A DNA stretch of 64,000 nucleotides from Caulobacteraceae bacterium (GCA_947441065.1 CANESI010000003.1:1-64000), one strand, 5' to 3'. Shown: positions 9,560 to 18,460, counted from the stretch's first letter. Notes: generated from the letters alone by a model not told the origin. A program made the numbers and translations.

Positions 9560-10260
9560 ACCCTGCCCGTCAGACTGGCCAAGAAGATCCGCAGCGATTT
9601 TGAGACGGGTCCGGGTCGCTTGCCCGCACCATAGGACCGCGCCAAGGCCGCTTGGGCAATAGCCGGAAAGGCCGCAACGGGTAGATCGGCCAGTGCCGAG
9701 CGCGCCGCCTTGAGGTCATGGTCAATCCGCCCCCGCGCCCAGCCTTGTGCCAAGTCTGGTGATAGCCTGCCAGTCCCTAGCAGCGCCCCAACCCCATAGG
9801 CCCGCGCCGCGCTTCGGATGGTGTGAGGATCCGTGCCCGGGGACAGGATCGACAGGGCCAGCGCGCTAAAGACCACCTGCGTAGCATCGACGTGGGCCAG
9901 CACCGCCTCTTCACTGTCCAGCATCGTGCGGCCCAGATCATCAATCCGCGCCTCGATCAGGCTGTTTAGGAGCACCGGGGACAGGTCATGACGCGCGAGC
10001 ACATCGGCCAAGGCTAGGGCGGCAGGGTGAGCCCTCGGCGCGAGGCCACGGCCCATCTCATCAAGGGCCTCTGACCACCAGGTCAGACGGATTTCGCCCA
10101 TAAGGGCATCACTGACCAGATCGCGGACCTTGGCCAACTCGTGGTCGAAGGCGAGGATGGCCAGCACGTCGGCCCGCGCCTGCGGATCGGCAATCAGTCG
10201 GCTGGCCAGCCACCGGTCAGGGTCCACGCGCTTGATGAGGCTGTCGATGTCGTCCGTCAT
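9556..10260 (-). CDS. Squalene/phytoene synthase-fold protein, NDUFAF6-like
   Basis: A 234-aa protein of the squalene/phytoene synthase superfamily. The segment [29 protein letters not shown] matches the start of the fold. The paired Asp-rich prenyl-diphosphate motifs of true synthases are not clear: only EARIDDLG is seen, and no second DxxxD. It therefore resembles the alphaproteobacterial group related to mitochondrial complex I assembly factor NDUFAF6 more than a carotenoid or hopanoid enzyme. The start is ATG 10260; a longer TTG start at 10290 falls in the neighbour's terminator. It sits next to another assembly-factor-like gene at 11039. Confidence 0.75.
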   Translation of the reverse strand: MTDDIDSLIKRVDPDRWLASRLIADPQARADVLAILAFDHELAKVRDLVSDALMGEIRLTWWSEALDEMGRGLAPRAHPAALALADVLARHDLSPVLLNSLIEARIDDLGRTMLDSEEAVLAHVDATQVVFSALALSILSPGTDPHTIRSAARAYGVGALLGTGRLSPDLAQGWARGRIDHDLKAARSALADLPVAAFPAIAQAALARSYGAGKRPGPVSKSLRIFLASLTGRV

Positions 10261-10288
10261 GGTTGGGAAATGGTCCGATTGAGCCGAC

Positions 10289-10322
10289 AAAAAAGGGGCC
10301 TGCCGTTGCCAGCAGGCCCCTT
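10289..10322 (-). terminator. Rho-independent terminator of the PuuD-like gene
   Basis: A perfect 11-bp stem (AAGGGGCCTGC / GCAGGCCCCTT) with an 8-nt loop is followed on the minus strand by six T residues. It lies 19 nt after the stop of the gene at 10341 and upstream of the NDUFAF6-like gene. Confidence 0.9.
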
Positions 10323-10340
10323 GATTGATTGATCCTGATC

Positions 10341-10946
10341 TTAGCCGAACAGGGTTTGGTTCATGGTCATGGTCACCAGCATGGGGATCGACAGCAGCAG
10401 GTTGGTGCGGCTGAACAGCATGGCGGTCCGGCCAGCCTTGGCCTTTGCGTCGGCATCGGCCTCAACAAGGCCCAGAGCGATCTTCTGGTTTGGCCAGATG
10501 AACAACCAGACGTTCAAGAACATGATCGTCGCCATCCACATGCCCACGCCGATGAACACGGTCTGGGGATTGGCAAAGCCTTCCAGCGCGCCCAGCGTAT
10601 AGGCCTCAACCAGATAGCCACGATTCCAAGCCAGCACGATACCGGCCAGCAAGGTGGCCACAGCGGCCCAACGGAACCAGAACAGGGCTTCAGGGGCGAT
10701 ATATTTGGTCACGCCCGCCTTCAGTTCCGCCGGGACGCTTGGCATCATCCGGATCTGGACGAAGTTGAAATAGTACAGCAGGCCGATCCACAGGATGCCT
10801 GCAAAGACGTGGATCATACGGAACACGCCTTGCCAGAAGATGGCGTCGTTGCTGCCATGATGGACGCGGTAACCGGCGACCAAGATCAGCGACAAGACGA
10901 CGCTAACAATGATGGTGTTTCTAAAGTTTTGCAGCAGACCTGCCAT
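10341..10946 (-). CDS. PuuD-type (urate hydroxylase N-terminal) membrane protein
   Basis: A 201-aa membrane protein with about five helices. FRMIHVFAGILWIGLLYYFNF and WFRWAAVATLLAGI match the membrane domain of PuuD. Full PuuD enzymes that oxidise urate carry a C-terminal cytochrome c domain; it is absent here and no CxxCH is present. A urate hydroxylase role is therefore unproven, and a general heme or redox membrane role is possible. The start is ATG 10946 with GGGAGGG just upstream. A strong terminator follows. Confidence 0.78.
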   Translation of the reverse strand: MAGLLQNFRNTIIVSVVLSLILVAGYRVHHGSNDAIFWQGVFRMIHVFAGILWIGLLYYFNFVQIRMMPSVPAELKAGVTKYIAPEALFWFRWAAVATLLAGIVLAWNRGYLVEAYTLGALEGFANPQTVFIGVGMWMATIMFLNVWLFIWPNQKIALGLVEADADAKAKAGRTAMLFSRTNLLLSIPMLVTMTMNQTLFG

Positions 10947-11038
10947 ATTGCCCTCCCAAGAAGCCCAAAGGAGCCTCGATTTGAAGGCCAATATACGGCG
11001 ATTTGACGCGCCCATGGAAGGGGGAATGAACAGAGGGC

Positions 11039-11437
11039 CTAAATGGCGATCAGGGCCGCCGCTAAACGTCGTCCTTCGGCCGCCAAGACATTGTACATGC
11101 GCGCGGCTGTGGCCGTATCCATGAACTCTAGACCAATGCCCGCCCGTTGCAGGGCCTCACGCACGGACCGGGGCGGCAGGGCCTGTACAGCGCCGGTGCC
11201 CAGAAGGACGAACTCCACGGTGCCCAGACCCGCCGCAAAGACTGGCGCGAGGTCATCGGGGGTCAGGGCCTCTAGGCTCGTCGCCTGCCAAGGCTGGGCC
11301 GCATCATCGAGGATCAGCAGCGAGCCCTCATGGCGCTGGCCAGAGACCCGAAAGCCTCCGCCGCCATAGGCATCAATGGATGGCGGGTGACGCAAGACCC
11401 TAGCCCTTGAGGACCGTGGCGATGGGCTCGGCCTCAT
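11039..11437 (-). CDS. Mth938-like domain protein (NDUFAF3-like)
   Basis: A 132-aa protein of the Mth938/DUF498 fold: a core around EFVLLGTGAVQALPPRSVREAL followed by GIGLEFMDTATAARMYNVLAAEGRRLAAALI. Mitochondrial NDUFAF3, a complex I assembly factor, belongs to this family, and in alphaproteobacteria the gene characteristically follows secDF. ATG 11437 overlaps the 3' end of secF by 38 nt; a TTG at 11395, just after the secF stop, is an alternative start. It is likely the last gene of the secD-secF transcript. Confidence 0.82.
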   Translation of the reverse strand: MRPSPSPRSSRARVLRHPPSIDAYGGGGFRVSGQRHEGSLLILDDAAQPWQATSLEALTPDDLAPVFAAGLGTVEFVLLGTGAVQALPPRSVREALQRAGIGLEFMDTATAARMYNVLAAEGRRLAAALIAI

Positions 11438-12341
11438 CGTTCCGCTTCACGCCCCACAGAAGGATGATCGGCGAGGCGACATAGACCGATGAATAGGTAC
11501 CGATAATGATGCCGAAGATCATGGCAATCGAGAAACCGCGAAGGGCCTCGCCGCCAAAGATCGCCAGACCCGACAGGGCCAAGATAGCGGTCACACCGGT
11601 GATGATCGTCCGAGACAGGGTCTCATTGATCGACAGATCGATCACATCCCGAAGCGGCATTTTCTTATATTTTCGGAGATTTTCGCGAAGACGGTCGAAC
11701 ACCACGACGGTGTCGTTCATCGAATAGCCTATGATGGTCAAGATCGCGGCGATCATGGTCAGGGTAAATTCAAGCCTCAGCAGCACGATCAGGCCGAACG
11801 TCAAGATCACATCGTGGAACAGGGCCACCACCGCGCCGAGACCAAACTGAAGCTCGAACCGGAACCAGATATAGAGCAGCATCAGACCAATGGCGACGCC
11901 CAGCGCCGTGATCCCGTTGCGGAACAACTCGCCCGACACCTTAGGACCCACCACTTCGGTACGCGAATAGGTCACCGGACCGATGGCCGCATTCAGGGCC
12001 GTCTTGACCCGATCAACCGTCTGGGCCGGATCAGAACCCTCTGGGGTCTGGAACCGGATCAGGGCGTCGTTGGGCGCACCAAAGGCCTGAACCTGCACAT
12101 CACCCAGATTGAGCGCACCGAGCGTGGAGCGCACAGTGCTCAAATCAACCGGCCTTTCGCCTGTATTGAGCTCCAGCACCGTTCCGCCCTTAAAGTCGAT
12201 ACCGAAGTTCAATCCGGGCTTATAGAGGCCGACGGCGGTCGCCATCACGGCGATGATCGAAAGGGCGGCTGCGGCACGCGCGAAGCCGACAAAATCCAGA
12301 TTGGTCTTGACTGGAAGCAATTTGATAAACGGCCAGAACAT
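11400..12341 (-). CDS. secF: Protein translocase subunit SecF
   Basis: Inner-membrane partner of SecD; it uses the proton gradient to drive late steps of Sec export. It has 313 aa and six predicted helices. The first periplasmic segment holds LNFGIDFKGGT, the SecF/SecD signature, and TM4 contains IIGYSMNDTVVVFDRLREN. The ATG at 12341 (MFWPFIKLLP) is preceded by AAGGCGAAGCC. It begins 10 nt after the secD stop, so the two are co-transcribed. Confidence 0.97.
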   Translation of the reverse strand: MFWPFIKLLPVKTNLDFVGFARAAAALSIIAVMATAVGLYKPGLNFGIDFKGGTVLELNTGERPVDLSTVRSTLGALNLGDVQVQAFGAPNDALIRFQTPEGSDPAQTVDRVKTALNAAIGPVTYSRTEVVGPKVSGELFRNGITALGVAIGLMLLYIWFRFELQFGLGAVVALFHDVILTFGLIVLLRLEFTLTMIAAILTIIGYSMNDTVVVFDRLRENLRKYKKMPLRDVIDLSINETLSRTIITGVTAILALSGLAIFGGEALRGFSIAMIFGIIIGTYSSVYVASPIILLWGVKRNDEAEPIATVLKG

Positions 12342-12351
12342 AGGCTTCGCC

Positions 12352-13947
12352 TTATACAATCGGGAGTTTTTTGGGACGAGCAACGCGGAACCACCAGGCA
12401 ATCAGAACCTGGGTGATCAGGACCGACGTAAAGACCGAGGTGATAACCCCGATCGATAGGGTCCAGGCAAAGCCCCGAACAGGGCCCGATCCGAACTGGA
12501 ACATGATCAAGGCCGCCAAGATGGTGGTGACGTTGGCGTCGATAATAGTGGTCATAGCCTTGGAATAGCCTGCGTCGGCTGCAGCAATGGGGGTTCGCCC
12601 AGCCCTGACCTCGTCACGCATCCGCTCATAGATCAGCACGTTGGCGTCAACGGCCACGGCCAGCGTCAAGATCAGACCGGCAATACCCGGTAAGGTCAGG
12701 GTCGCTTGGGTGACGCTCATCAGAGCCACGATCAGCAGACCGTTGACGACCAAGGCCGCCGCCGCAAAGGCACCAAACAGACCATAGGCCAAGATGATGA
12801 AGGTTAAGATCAGCGCAGCACCGAGAAAGGTTGAAAACTGACCGGCCTGCACGGCGTCGGCACCCATCTCAGCACCGACGGTGCGCTGTTCTTCGACCTT
12901 CAAAGGCGCAGGCAAGGCACCCGCGCGCAGCAAGACCGCCAACTCATTGGCGCTCGCCTCGGTAAAGTTGCCACTGATCTGGCCAGAACCGCCTCGGATG
13001 GGTTCATTGATGCGTGGAGCGGAAATGATCTTGCCATCGAGCACAATGGCGAAACGCTTGCCCGTATTGTCCGCCGTAGCATCACCAAAGCGCCGCGCGC
13101 CCTGACCATTGAAGCGGAACGATACGACCGGTTGGCCCGTCTCATCAAAGGATAGGCGCGCGTCAGTCAGCATCTCGCCGGAAACCACCGCCCGCCGCTT
13201 GACCAGTTGAACCGGTTCGGACGGCTCTTCGCTGGGCAGAAGTTCAGACCCCGGCGGAATACGGCCAGCAGCCGCTTCCTGTAACGGGACACTGTCATCG
13301 ACCATCTGGAAGGTCAGCTTGGCGGTTTGACCGATCACATTCTTCAAACGCTCTGGATCACTCTCGCCGGGGGCCTGAACCACGATGCGGTTGGTGCCCT
13401 GACGGATGATGGTTGGCTCGCGGGTGCCGAGGGCATCGATCCGGCGGCGGATAATCTCGATAGACTGCTCGACCGCCTTTGCGCCCTCAGCGTTCAGCGC
13501 CTCCTGCACAAGCGAAAGCTCGATGGTCTGATCGCCGAGGACCTGAAGGGTCATATCCCGACCGCCAGGTGCGCCGGCGAGCGGTTGACCTAGCAGGCTC
13601 AACGCCTTGCGTGCCGCCTCAACCTGGGTGGGATCGGTTACGCGGACAGAGACCGTGCCATTAACCAGCCCAAGGCCGGTAAAGACAATCTGTTCGGTCC
13701 GCAGGGTGCCACGAACATCCTCAAGCAGATTGGCCAAACGCTCACGCTTCAGGGCATCGGTATCCACCTCCAGAAGAAGGTAGGAGCCCCCCTGCAGGTC
13801 GAGGCCCAGATTGAGCTTCTGATGCGGGGCCCAAGCAGGCATCTGATCCATCACCGACTTGGGCAGGACGTTGGGCAAGGTGAACACAAGGCCGAACAGA
13901 AGTGCGGCTGTACAAGCGATCACCTTCCAGCGGGCAAGATTGAGCAT
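12352..13947 (-). CDS. secD: Protein translocase subunit SecD
   Basis: 531-aa inner-membrane SecD. It has one N-terminal helix, the LNLGLDLQGGSYLLLEV motif, and a large periplasmic P1 domain with SIEIIRRRIDALGTREPTI. A membrane domain with AVDANVLIYERMRDE, the conserved TM4 Asp region, follows. The start is ATG 13947. Upstream yajC is separated by a 78-bp gap with a good terminator hairpin, so secD may rely on read-through or its own promoter. Confidence 0.97.
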   Translation of the reverse strand: MLNLARWKVIACTAALLFGLVFTLPNVLPKSVMDQMPAWAPHQKLNLGLDLQGGSYLLLEVDTDALKRERLANLLEDVRGTLRTEQIVFTGLGLVNGTVSVRVTDPTQVEAARKALSLLGQPLAGAPGGRDMTLQVLGDQTIELSLVQEALNAEGAKAVEQSIEIIRRRIDALGTREPTIIRQGTNRIVVQAPGESDPERLKNVIGQTAKLTFQMVDDSVPLQEAAAGRIPPGSELLPSEEPSEPVQLVKRRAVVSGEMLTDARLSFDETGQPVVSFRFNGQGARRFGDATADNTGKRFAIVLDGKIISAPRINEPIRGGSGQISGNFTEASANELAVLLRAGALPAPLKVEEQRTVGAEMGADAVQAGQFSTFLGAALILTFIILAYGLFGAFAAAALVVNGLLIVALMSVTQATLTLPGIAGLILTLAVAVDANVLIYERMRDEVRAGRTPIAAADAGYSKAMTTIIDANVTTILAALIMFQFGSGPVRGFAWTLSIGVITSVFTSVLITQVLIAWWFRVARPKKLPIV

Positions 13948-13986
13948 GGGCTTGGACTTTCGGCGCCTGGGACGGGCGGTAACATC

Positions 13987-14020
13987 AAAAAAGACGGCGG
14001 CAGGATGGTCCCGCCGCCGC
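13987..14020 (-). terminator. Terminator-like hairpin between yajC and secD
   Basis: On the minus strand a GC-rich stem (CGGCGGC/GCCGCCG, extended by GGA/TCC after one mismatch) is followed by CTTTTTTG, six T residues in a row. It lies 6 nt after the yajC stop and ~40 nt before secD. Confidence 0.75.
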
Positions 14021-14025
14021 GATCA

Positions 14026-14382
14026 TTAGGACTTGGTGTCGTTGGCCGCAGCAGGCTCGCCGCGCGTGCGCACGTCCGAGATCATCGACTTGACGACCTT
14101 GACGGTGACGCCCGTGGCAATTTCGACGCCCACTTCAGTATCTTCGACGCGGGCAACCTTGCCGATCATGCCGTTAGACAGCACCACCGTGTCACCGCGC
14201 TTGATGCCCATGATCAGGGCCTGATGTTCCTTGGCGCGCTTTTGCTGCGGGCGGATCAGGAGGAAATAGAACAGCACCAAGAGCAACAAGATCGGTGCGA
14301 TCTGCAACAAAAAGTCCTGTGGGCCGCCCATTGGGGCACCTGCTGCTGCAGCGGTCTGGGCCATAGCCGGGGTCGCGAACAT
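14026..14382 (-). CDS. yajC: Preprotein translocase subunit YajC
   Basis: 118-aa single-pass inner-membrane accessory of SecDF. One hydrophobic helix (LLLVLFYFLLIRPQQKRAKEH) is followed by the family block GIKRGDTVVLSNGMIGKV. An Ala-rich N-terminus precedes the helix. The start is ATG 14382. It is first gene of the yajC-secD-secF cluster and is divergent from the DUF815 ATPase. Confidence 0.95.
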   Translation of the reverse strand: MFATPAMAQTAAAAGAPMGGPQDFLLQIAPILLLLVLFYFLLIRPQQKRAKEHQALIMGIKRGDTVVLSNGMIGKVARVEDTEVGVEIATGVTVKVVKSMISDVRTRGEPAAANDTKS

Positions 14383-14499
14383 GAAGTCTCACCTGTTATG
14401 GTCGGCCGGTACGAACATCGTCGGCCTAAAGCTGCCGGAAACTAGGCGTTGAGAGCAGGTTTTGCAATGGAGCGCCAACCGCTTTAGGAACCATTGGCC

Positions 14500-15339
14500 A
14501 TGACCCATGATCTAAATGCCACCCTGATCCGCATTGCCGAGGCCCTAGAACGGCTGGTTCCGGCACCTATGCCTGAGCCAGACTTCACCTGCGCCAAGCT
14601 CTTTCGCCATGATGCGGGCCTAGGCCTGTTCGTCGCGGCCCCCGACTATCCGCTGGCGCTGGACCTTTTGGTGGGGGTGGAGCGGCAAAAGTCACGCTTT
14701 GTTGAGAACCTTCGCCGCTTTGCCAAGGCCCGGCCCGCCAATCCGGTCCTGCTTTGGGGCGCGCGGGGGGCGGGCAAGAGCTCGATGGTCAAGGCCGCCT
14801 TTATGGCTGTGGCTGCCGAACAGCCCAGCCTGCGCCTGATCGAGGTGGACCGCGACGAGGTCACTGCCCTGCCCCGCCTGTTCGAACGGCTGCGCGGACG
14901 CCCTGAGCGATTCTTGGTCCTGTGCGATGACCTGTCCTTCGAAGAGGGCGCAGCCTCGGCCAAGGCCCTGAAATCGGCGCTCGAAGGCGGGGTCGGTGGG
15001 CCACCGGAAAATGTGCTCTTCACCGCCACCTCCAACCGCCGCCACCTGATGCCGCGCGACCATAACGAGACCAAGGGGGCCATGGCAGCGGCCGAAGATG
15101 CCGAAGAGGAGGTCTCGGTGTCTGACCGCTTTGGCCTATGGATCGGCTTTCCGCCCATGGACCAGCCGACCTATCTGGAGGCCGTGCGCCTCTATGCCCA
15201 GCGCTTTGACCTGACGATCAAGGACCTCGACCGCCGCGCCCTACAATGGTCGCAACTGCGCGGCAGCCGGTCGGGCCGCGTGGCTTGGCAGTTTATTCGG
15301 GATCTGGCGGGGGAGTTGGACCGCGACCTGCAGGGCTAG
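14500..15339 (+). CDS. DUF815 family AAA-type ATP-binding protein
   Basis: 279-aa cytoplasmic P-loop protein. Walker A is LLWGARGAGKSSMVKA (~residues 85-100) and Walker B is FLVLCDDLSF (~140). An arginine-containing TATSNRRHLMPRD segment is typical of DUF815, an AAA-like group of unknown function. An acidic linker (EDAEEE) precedes the C-terminal lid. The start is ATG 14500; the TTG two codons earlier is less likely. It is divergent from yajC, and repeat element E begins one base after its stop. Confidence 0.85.
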   Translation: MTHDLNATLIRIAEALERLVPAPMPEPDFTCAKLFRHDAGLGLFVAAPDYPLALDLLVGVERQKSRFVENLRRFAKARPANPVLLWGARGAGKSSMVKAAFMAVAAEQPSLRLIEVDRDEVTALPRLFERLRGRPERFLVLCDDLSFEEGAASAKALKSALEGGVGGPPENVLFTATSNRRHLMPRDHNETKGAMAAAEDAEEEVSVSDRFGLWIGFPPMDQPTYLEAVRLYAQRFDLTIKDLDRRALQWSQLRGSRSGRVAWQFIRDLAGELDRDLQG

Positions 15340-15655
15340 AGCCCCCTACCCCGGCTACGCCGGTACTTCCCCCAGAGGGGGAAGATCTTAGAGCTCTAAA
15401 TCTTCCCCCTCTGGGGGAAGTGGCGCGAAGCGACGAAGGGGGCCTTGTTTTTTACCTCCGTTTTCCCCGCGAAGGCGGGGACCCAGACCCTTACGCACAG
15501 ACTGAAAACGGCCCGCTGGCTCCCCGCCTTCGTAGGGACCGTGGTGGAGGGGGCGTGGATGAACACCCCCCTCTCCCAACCCTCTCCCCCAAGGGGGGAA
15601 AGGGCTTTGGTGTCTTAACCGCGTCATTGCCGACGCACGGAGAGGACCCTCCCCC
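15340..15655. repeat. Composite intergenic repeat cluster between DUF815 gene and dipM
   Basis: A 316-bp region between convergent genes made of element E (15341-15444), a complete element B (15464-15552), a truncated A element (15561-15608) and a short D fragment (around 15620-15640). The B copy shares a long, nearly identical internal stretch with the copy at 5274-5332 (CCAGACCCTTAC...GACTGAAAACGGCCC), so B is an element of ~90 bp. No gene is supported. Confidence 0.85.
15341..15444. repeat. Branched palindromic element E, copy 2
   Basis: Same architecture as copy 1: a GCCCCCTAC outer arm, a CCGGCTACGCCGG side hairpin, and two opposed CTTCCCCCAGAGGGGGAAG blocks. The central spacer (CTTAGAGCTCTA) is different but itself palindromic. 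The right side hairpin is GCGCGAAGCG. A TTGTTTTTT run follows, so on the plus strand it could also end the DUF815 transcript. Confidence 0.8.
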
Positions 15656-17704
15656 CTACCTTGGCATCACCAAGGCCGGATCAATCGGGCGGGCCTTTTC
15701 TCGGGGCGACGGGGCATAGCGCAGTTCGAAGTGGAGCTGTGGGGCCTCGACCCCGCCGGTACGGCCAACCGTACCGATGGTTTGGCCCTGAGCGATCCGG
15801 TCCTTGATCTTGACCGCGGTGCTGGCCATGTGGGCATAGGCCGTGACCCAGCCGCCCTCGTGCTTGATCAGCACCAGATTGCCAAAGCCGGGGACCAGAT
15901 TTCCGGAATAGACCACCTCACCCCCGGCGGCTGCACGGACGGGATCGCCGTCCTTGCCGCTGAGATTGATGCCGTCATTGCGTTGACCACCGGGCTTAAT
16001 ACCAAAGCCCGAGATCACGTCGCCGCGCACGGGCCACAGGAAGCGTCCACGACCCGAGGCAATGATTTCAGCTTCGGATGACGGTGCCCCAGCATCGTTG
16101 CTGACCATCGGGGCTGGCGGCAAGGTCACGGGACGCGGCTCAGGCCGGACGGGCGGCGGCAGCGTGCCATTGACGACCGGCTTAGGTGGCAAAACGGTCG
16201 GGGTTGTTGAGGTCATGGGCTGATTGAGCGGCTGGGCCGCGGCGGCCTGATCGGCCGCGCGCTTGGCGGCAAGGGCCCGCTCATTGGCCAACCGAGCTGC
16301 TTCACGACGAATGATTTCCTGCTCGGCTTCAAAGCGAACCGCTTCGGCGCGGTCGGCAGCGGCCTGTTGCGCAGCGCGCTCAGCCGCCTCGGCCTTTTTC
16401 ACCAACCGTACCTGAACCTCAGCGGGCAGCTTGATCTTCTGACCAGGGCGCAGGCCCTTGCTGGAGGTGGTCTTGTTCAGCTGGGTCAGGTCTGACAGGC
16501 TGACGTCAAAGCGATTGGCAATGTCTGAATAGGTATCGCCGCGCTGGACCTCATAGACCAAGGGTGCGGGAACCTTCAGCACCTTACCCCGTGTCAGAGC
16601 ATAGGGCCGCTTCAGGCCGTTCATCTGGATCAGTTCGTCCCTTTCCATGCCGAGACGCCGGGCCACGCTGGCGACCGTATCGCCGCGCACGACCCTATAG
16701 GTGCCCTTACCGCCCTGCACATTCTTGGGCAGCGCCGCGTAGGACTGGGTCGAGATCACGATGGCGGGCGCCGCATCGGCCTCATCCTGACCGGAGACAA
16801 CCGCAGAGCCGGGGACCTTTATGCGTTCACCGAACCTGAGGGCATAGGGTTTCTTCAGCCCGTTAAGGGCGATGATCTCTGCCTGACTGACCTTCAGACG
16901 CTGGGCGATCAGACCGACCGTATCGCCCCTCGCCACCTTGTAGGTGTCAATGGTTTCGGCAGCCTGGGCGATAGGCGCAGACCGAGTGTCCGATTTTGCG
17001 CTTGGCGCCGCGTCCGCCTGACCCGGCACCTTCAGGACCTTGCCCACCGATAGGCCATAGGGCTTTTTGAGGTCGTTTAGCGCGATGATGTCGTCTTGGC
17101 TGACCTTTAAACGCTGAGCAATCAGGCCGACCGTATCGCCGCTTTTCACGCGATAGGTGGCGCTGGCCGTCTCGACCTGGGGCTCAGCCGCTCTGGTCTT
17201 GGCCTTGGGTTCATCCGCCACCGTAGCCTTTGCTTCTGTCAGGTTCAGAACTTGGCCGAGCTTGAGGGCATAGGGCCGCTTTAGACTATTCAGTTCAATA
17301 ATGGTGGCTTGGCTCACGCCAGTTCGGTTGGCGATTCCGCCCACCGTATCGCCGTTGGCGACCCTATAGGTCGAGGGGCTGGCGCTGTTGGATTTAACGT
17401 CAATCCGCGAGGAAGTCTTAGCCGCTTTTGAGGGTGTGACCTTCAGCACCTTGCCCAAGGACAGGGTGTAGGGCTTTTTGAGACCATTCATCGCGATCAG
17501 ATCGGCTTGGGTCATGTCCAAGCGCTTGGCGATCAGTTCGACCGTATCACCCTTGACGACGATATAGGTCCCGTCAGCCTCGGCATTGGACGCGGAACGC
17601 TTGGCCGACTTGCTGTTGGTCGCAGCATCGGCGCGCAGGACTTCACCGCTCAGGGGGCTCACACTGAGGGCAAGGGCCGAGGCCAAGATCAGGACTTTTC
17701 TCAT
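15656..17704 (-). CDS. dipM: DipM/NlpD-type LysM and degenerate LytM (M23) division protein
   Basis: 682-aa exported protein. A signal peptide spans ~1-20. Six LysM domains lie at ~46-89, 112-155, 183-226, 254-297, 335-378 and 383-426, each with a GDT core. An Ala-rich coiled coil (~430-500), a Pro-rich linker and a C-terminal LytM domain (~565-682) follow. LytM keeps YAHM and LHFEL, but the first zinc motif HxxxD reads NDGIN, lacking both His and Asp, so it is probably a non-catalytic activator of septal peptidoglycan hydrolases, as EnvC, NlpD and DipM are. The start is ATG 17704 (MRKVLIL). Neighbouring surE and pcm match the conserved NlpD/DipM context. Caulobacter DipM has four LysM domains; six is unusual. 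Confidence 0.9.
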   Translation of the reverse strand: MRKVLILASALALSVSPLSGEVLRADAATNSKSAKRSASNAEADGTYIVVKGDTVELIAKRLDMTQADLIAMNGLKKPYTLSLGKVLKVTPSKAAKTSSRIDVKSNSASPSTYRVANGDTVGGIANRTGVSQATIIELNSLKRPYALKLGQVLNLTEAKATVADEPKAKTRAAEPQVETASATYRVKSGDTVGLIAQRLKVSQDDIIALNDLKKPYGLSVGKVLKVPGQADAAPSAKSDTRSAPIAQAAETIDTYKVARGDTVGLIAQRLKVSQAEIIALNGLKKPYALRFGERIKVPGSAVVSGQDEADAAPAIVISTQSYAALPKNVQGGKGTYRVVRGDTVASVARRLGMERDELIQMNGLKRPYALTRGKVLKVPAPLVYEVQRGDTYSDIANRFDVSLSDLTQLNKTTSSKGLRPGQKIKLPAEVQVRLVKKAEAAERAAQQAAADRAEAVRFEAEQEIIRREAARLANERALAAKRAADQAAAAQPLNQPMTSTTPTVLPPKPVVNGTLPPPVRPEPRPVTLPPAPMVSNDAGAPSSEAEIIASGRGRFLWPVRGDVISGFGIKPGGQRNDGINLSGKDGDPVRAAAGGEVVYSGNLVPGFGNLVLIKHEGGWVTAYAHMASTAVKIKDRIAQGQTIGTVGRTGGVEAPQLHFELRYAPSPREKARPIDPALVMPR

Positions 17705-17803
17705 CGCCGCTCCAAACGAAAGATGGCGGGAATCACCGTTGGCATGGTCGGGCACCATTTACCATGCCGCCCACTCAAGCAAATCAATAAATAATTCCAC
17801 AGG

Positions 17804-18460
17804 TTATAGTTCGCGCGCCACACCCTCAAGTAAGGGTACGAACCGGACATCACAGAGGGTTTCCACCTTAAAGTCTCCCTTTCCGTCGCCCGCATAACGC
17901 ATCAGGCTCTGGACCGGTCCACGTCCAACCGGCGCGACCAGCACGCCAGAAGGCTTCAATTGCGACAAGAGCTCTCTAGGCTCTCCGGGCGCCGCCGCTG
18001 TGACCAAAATACGGTCAAAAGGCGCCTGATCTCGCCAACCCTCAGCGCCATCGCCAAACCGGGTGATAATATTGGTCAGGTCGAGCGCCTTGAACCGCTT
18101 TTCGGCCTCGCCCATCAAGGTGCGATAGCGTTCGACGGTGTAAACATAGCGGGCCAGCCGCGCCAAAACAGCAGTTTGATAGCCTGATCCGGTGCCGATC
18201 TCCAAAACCCGTGAGCGAGGCTCTAAGGTCAGGGCTTGGGTCATCAGGCCGACAATAAAGGGCTGGCTGATGGTCTGACCGCAGGCGATGGGCAGGGCCG
18301 AATCTTCCCAGGTCCGGTCCAAAAACAGATCCGGCACGAACAGGTCGCGCGGCGTCTGCTCCAGCGCACCCAGAACGTTGGGATCGGTGACGCCTTGCGA
18401 ACGCAGACCCAAGATCAGGCGGGCGCGCCGGGTATCGTCTGTGTCTGGCTCATCGGTCAT
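17804..18460 (-). CDS. pcm: Protein-L-isoaspartate O-methyltransferase
   Basis: 218-aa SAM-dependent repair enzyme that methylates isoaspartyl residues in damaged proteins. The family block ALPIACGQTISQPFIVGLMT is followed by the SAM-binding motif VLEIGTGSGYQTAVLA and ILVTAAAPGEPRELLSQL. ATG 18460 lies 8 nt after the surE stop, which indicates an operon. The surE-pcm-dipM order mirrors surE-pcm-nlpD of gammaproteobacteria. Confidence 0.95.
   Translation of the reverse strand: MTDEPDTDDTRRARLILGLRSQGVTDPNVLGALEQTPRDLFVPDLFLDRTWEDSALPIACGQTISQPFIVGLMTQALTLEPRSRVLEIGTGSGYQTAVLARLARYVYTVERYRTLMGEAEKRFKALDLTNIITRFGDGAEGWRDQAPFDRILVTAAAPGEPRELLSQLKPSGVLVAPVGRGPVQSLMRYAGDGKGDFKVETLCDVRFVPLLEGVAREL

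Noticed and set aside
11506-12459. Long antisense open frames opposite secF and secD
   Set aside because: Shadows caused by high-GC codon usage; no family similarity and the opposite strand encodes certain proteins.
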